NCBI GenBank assembly: GCA_036365515.1
Contig: CM070877.1
Location: 4,411,001-4,475,000 of the forward strand
From: Torymus aiolomorphi
Lineage: Eukaryota > Arthropoda > Insecta > Hymenoptera > Torymidae
DNA length: 64,000 nt
Direction: 5' to 3'
Shown here: positions 63,606 to 64,000 of the stretch, in pieces
Position numbering within the stretch: the stretch's first letter is position 1
Layout of the letters: each line of letters opens with the position of its first letter
Made by a program: the position numbers and the translations under genes
The notes under the pieces: generated by a model
Seen by the model: only the letters and a program-made list of their open reading frames with translations
Database searches by the model: none
What the model was told of the DNA's origin: nothing

Positions 63606-63705
63606 TTAGCACCTGTGCGGCGGCTCGCATTCGAAGAAGCTATCGATCGCACCGCTCTGCACGCCGGCGACGTGCATGATGAAAGCCAGCTCGGCGATGG
63701 CGGTC
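63606..63705 (-). CDS. Last coding exon of an unidentified minus-strand gene (partial)
   Basis: A splice acceptor (TTAACAG) ends at 63,706 on the minus strand. The 100-base exon that follows begins with the last base of a split codon, reads 32 residues and stops at TAA (63,608-63,606). The peptide runs TAIAELAFIMHVAGVQ, then ends in FFECEPPHRC. Third positions are strongly G/C, unlike the surrounding AT-rich DNA, which supports real coding. Upstream exons must lie beyond 64,000. The two closing cysteines suggest an extracellular or membrane-bound product, but I do not recognise the family. Confidence 0.6.
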
Positions 63706-63906
63706 CTGTTAATTTAAGTATTACTAGCGTTAATCAGCGCGCTACGCGCGCCACTGTTTCGTCTTTTGTTTCTCTCCTTTCGAGATTCGAGACGGATTCG
63801 ATTATTCGAGATTTCGAGATCGTTCGAGGGCAAAATAGATTATCTCGAATGCTCAATTTATATAAGGGAATGTCGCCGCTACATACATATACACACAGAT
63901 ACAGGA

Positions 63907-63916
<10 letters not shown>

Positions 63917-63970
<54 letters not shown>
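63917..63970. repeat. (CA)n microsatellite
   Basis: About 54 bp of uninterrupted CA preceded by a short (TA)n run. It lies in the presumed intron upstream of the minus-strand terminal exon. Confidence 0.95.
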
Positions 63971-63972
<2 letters not shown>

Positions 63973-64000
63973 ATCAGTTTGAAGACGTCGCTCGCTTACT

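Overview
The window is AT-rich nuclear DNA from an animal, almost certainly an insect. It has split genes with GT..AG introns, a family of classical insect odorant-binding proteins (OBPs), TCAGT-type arthropod initiators 32 bp downstream of TATA boxes, a mariner element of the mellifera type, long (CT)n/(GA)n and (CA)n tracts and many inverted-repeat (foldback) elements. The OBP and mariner types fit Hymenoptera, possibly a parasitoid wasp, but the order is inference and the species is not determined.

Layout. Positions 1-21,590 hold no gene I can support: AT-rich sequence broken by GC-rich, CpG-retaining islets of 0.25-0.9 kb, microsatellites and three probable non-autonomous transposons. A GC-rich promoter-like island (21,590-22,510) leads into a complete five-exon SLC5-family transporter gene on the + strand (coding 25,240-31,294, 643 aa), most like sodium-coupled monocarboxylate transporters. 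Its first coding intron carries a 708-bp foldback element. A 1,295-bp mariner with intact terminal repeats and a transposase broken by one frameshift lies at 35,750-37,044, followed by a 28-bp minisatellite.

Positions 38,330-50,850 are a tandem segmental triplication. Each unit carries one intact five-exon OBP gene on the minus strand (129-130 aa, six-cysteine pattern) with the same TATA/initiator geometry. Unit junctions lie in (CT)n/(GA)n tracts. OBP2 and OBP3 differ mostly by amino-acid-changing substitutions and their exons differ more than their introns, which suggests diversifying selection. One TTAA-flanked foldback element in unit 1 has its exact empty site in unit 2, proving a 4-bp TTAA duplication on insertion. 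Four more elements in the window share the TTAA-GG...CC-TTAA layout.

Positions 50,850-64,000 hold a 1,145-bp near-perfect palindrome, further foldback elements (one carrying a degenerate tRNA-like segment), a probable first exon of an unidentified + strand gene (ATG at 58,082) and the last coding exon of an unidentified minus-strand gene (63,606-63,705). Both of these genes continue outside what can be seen.
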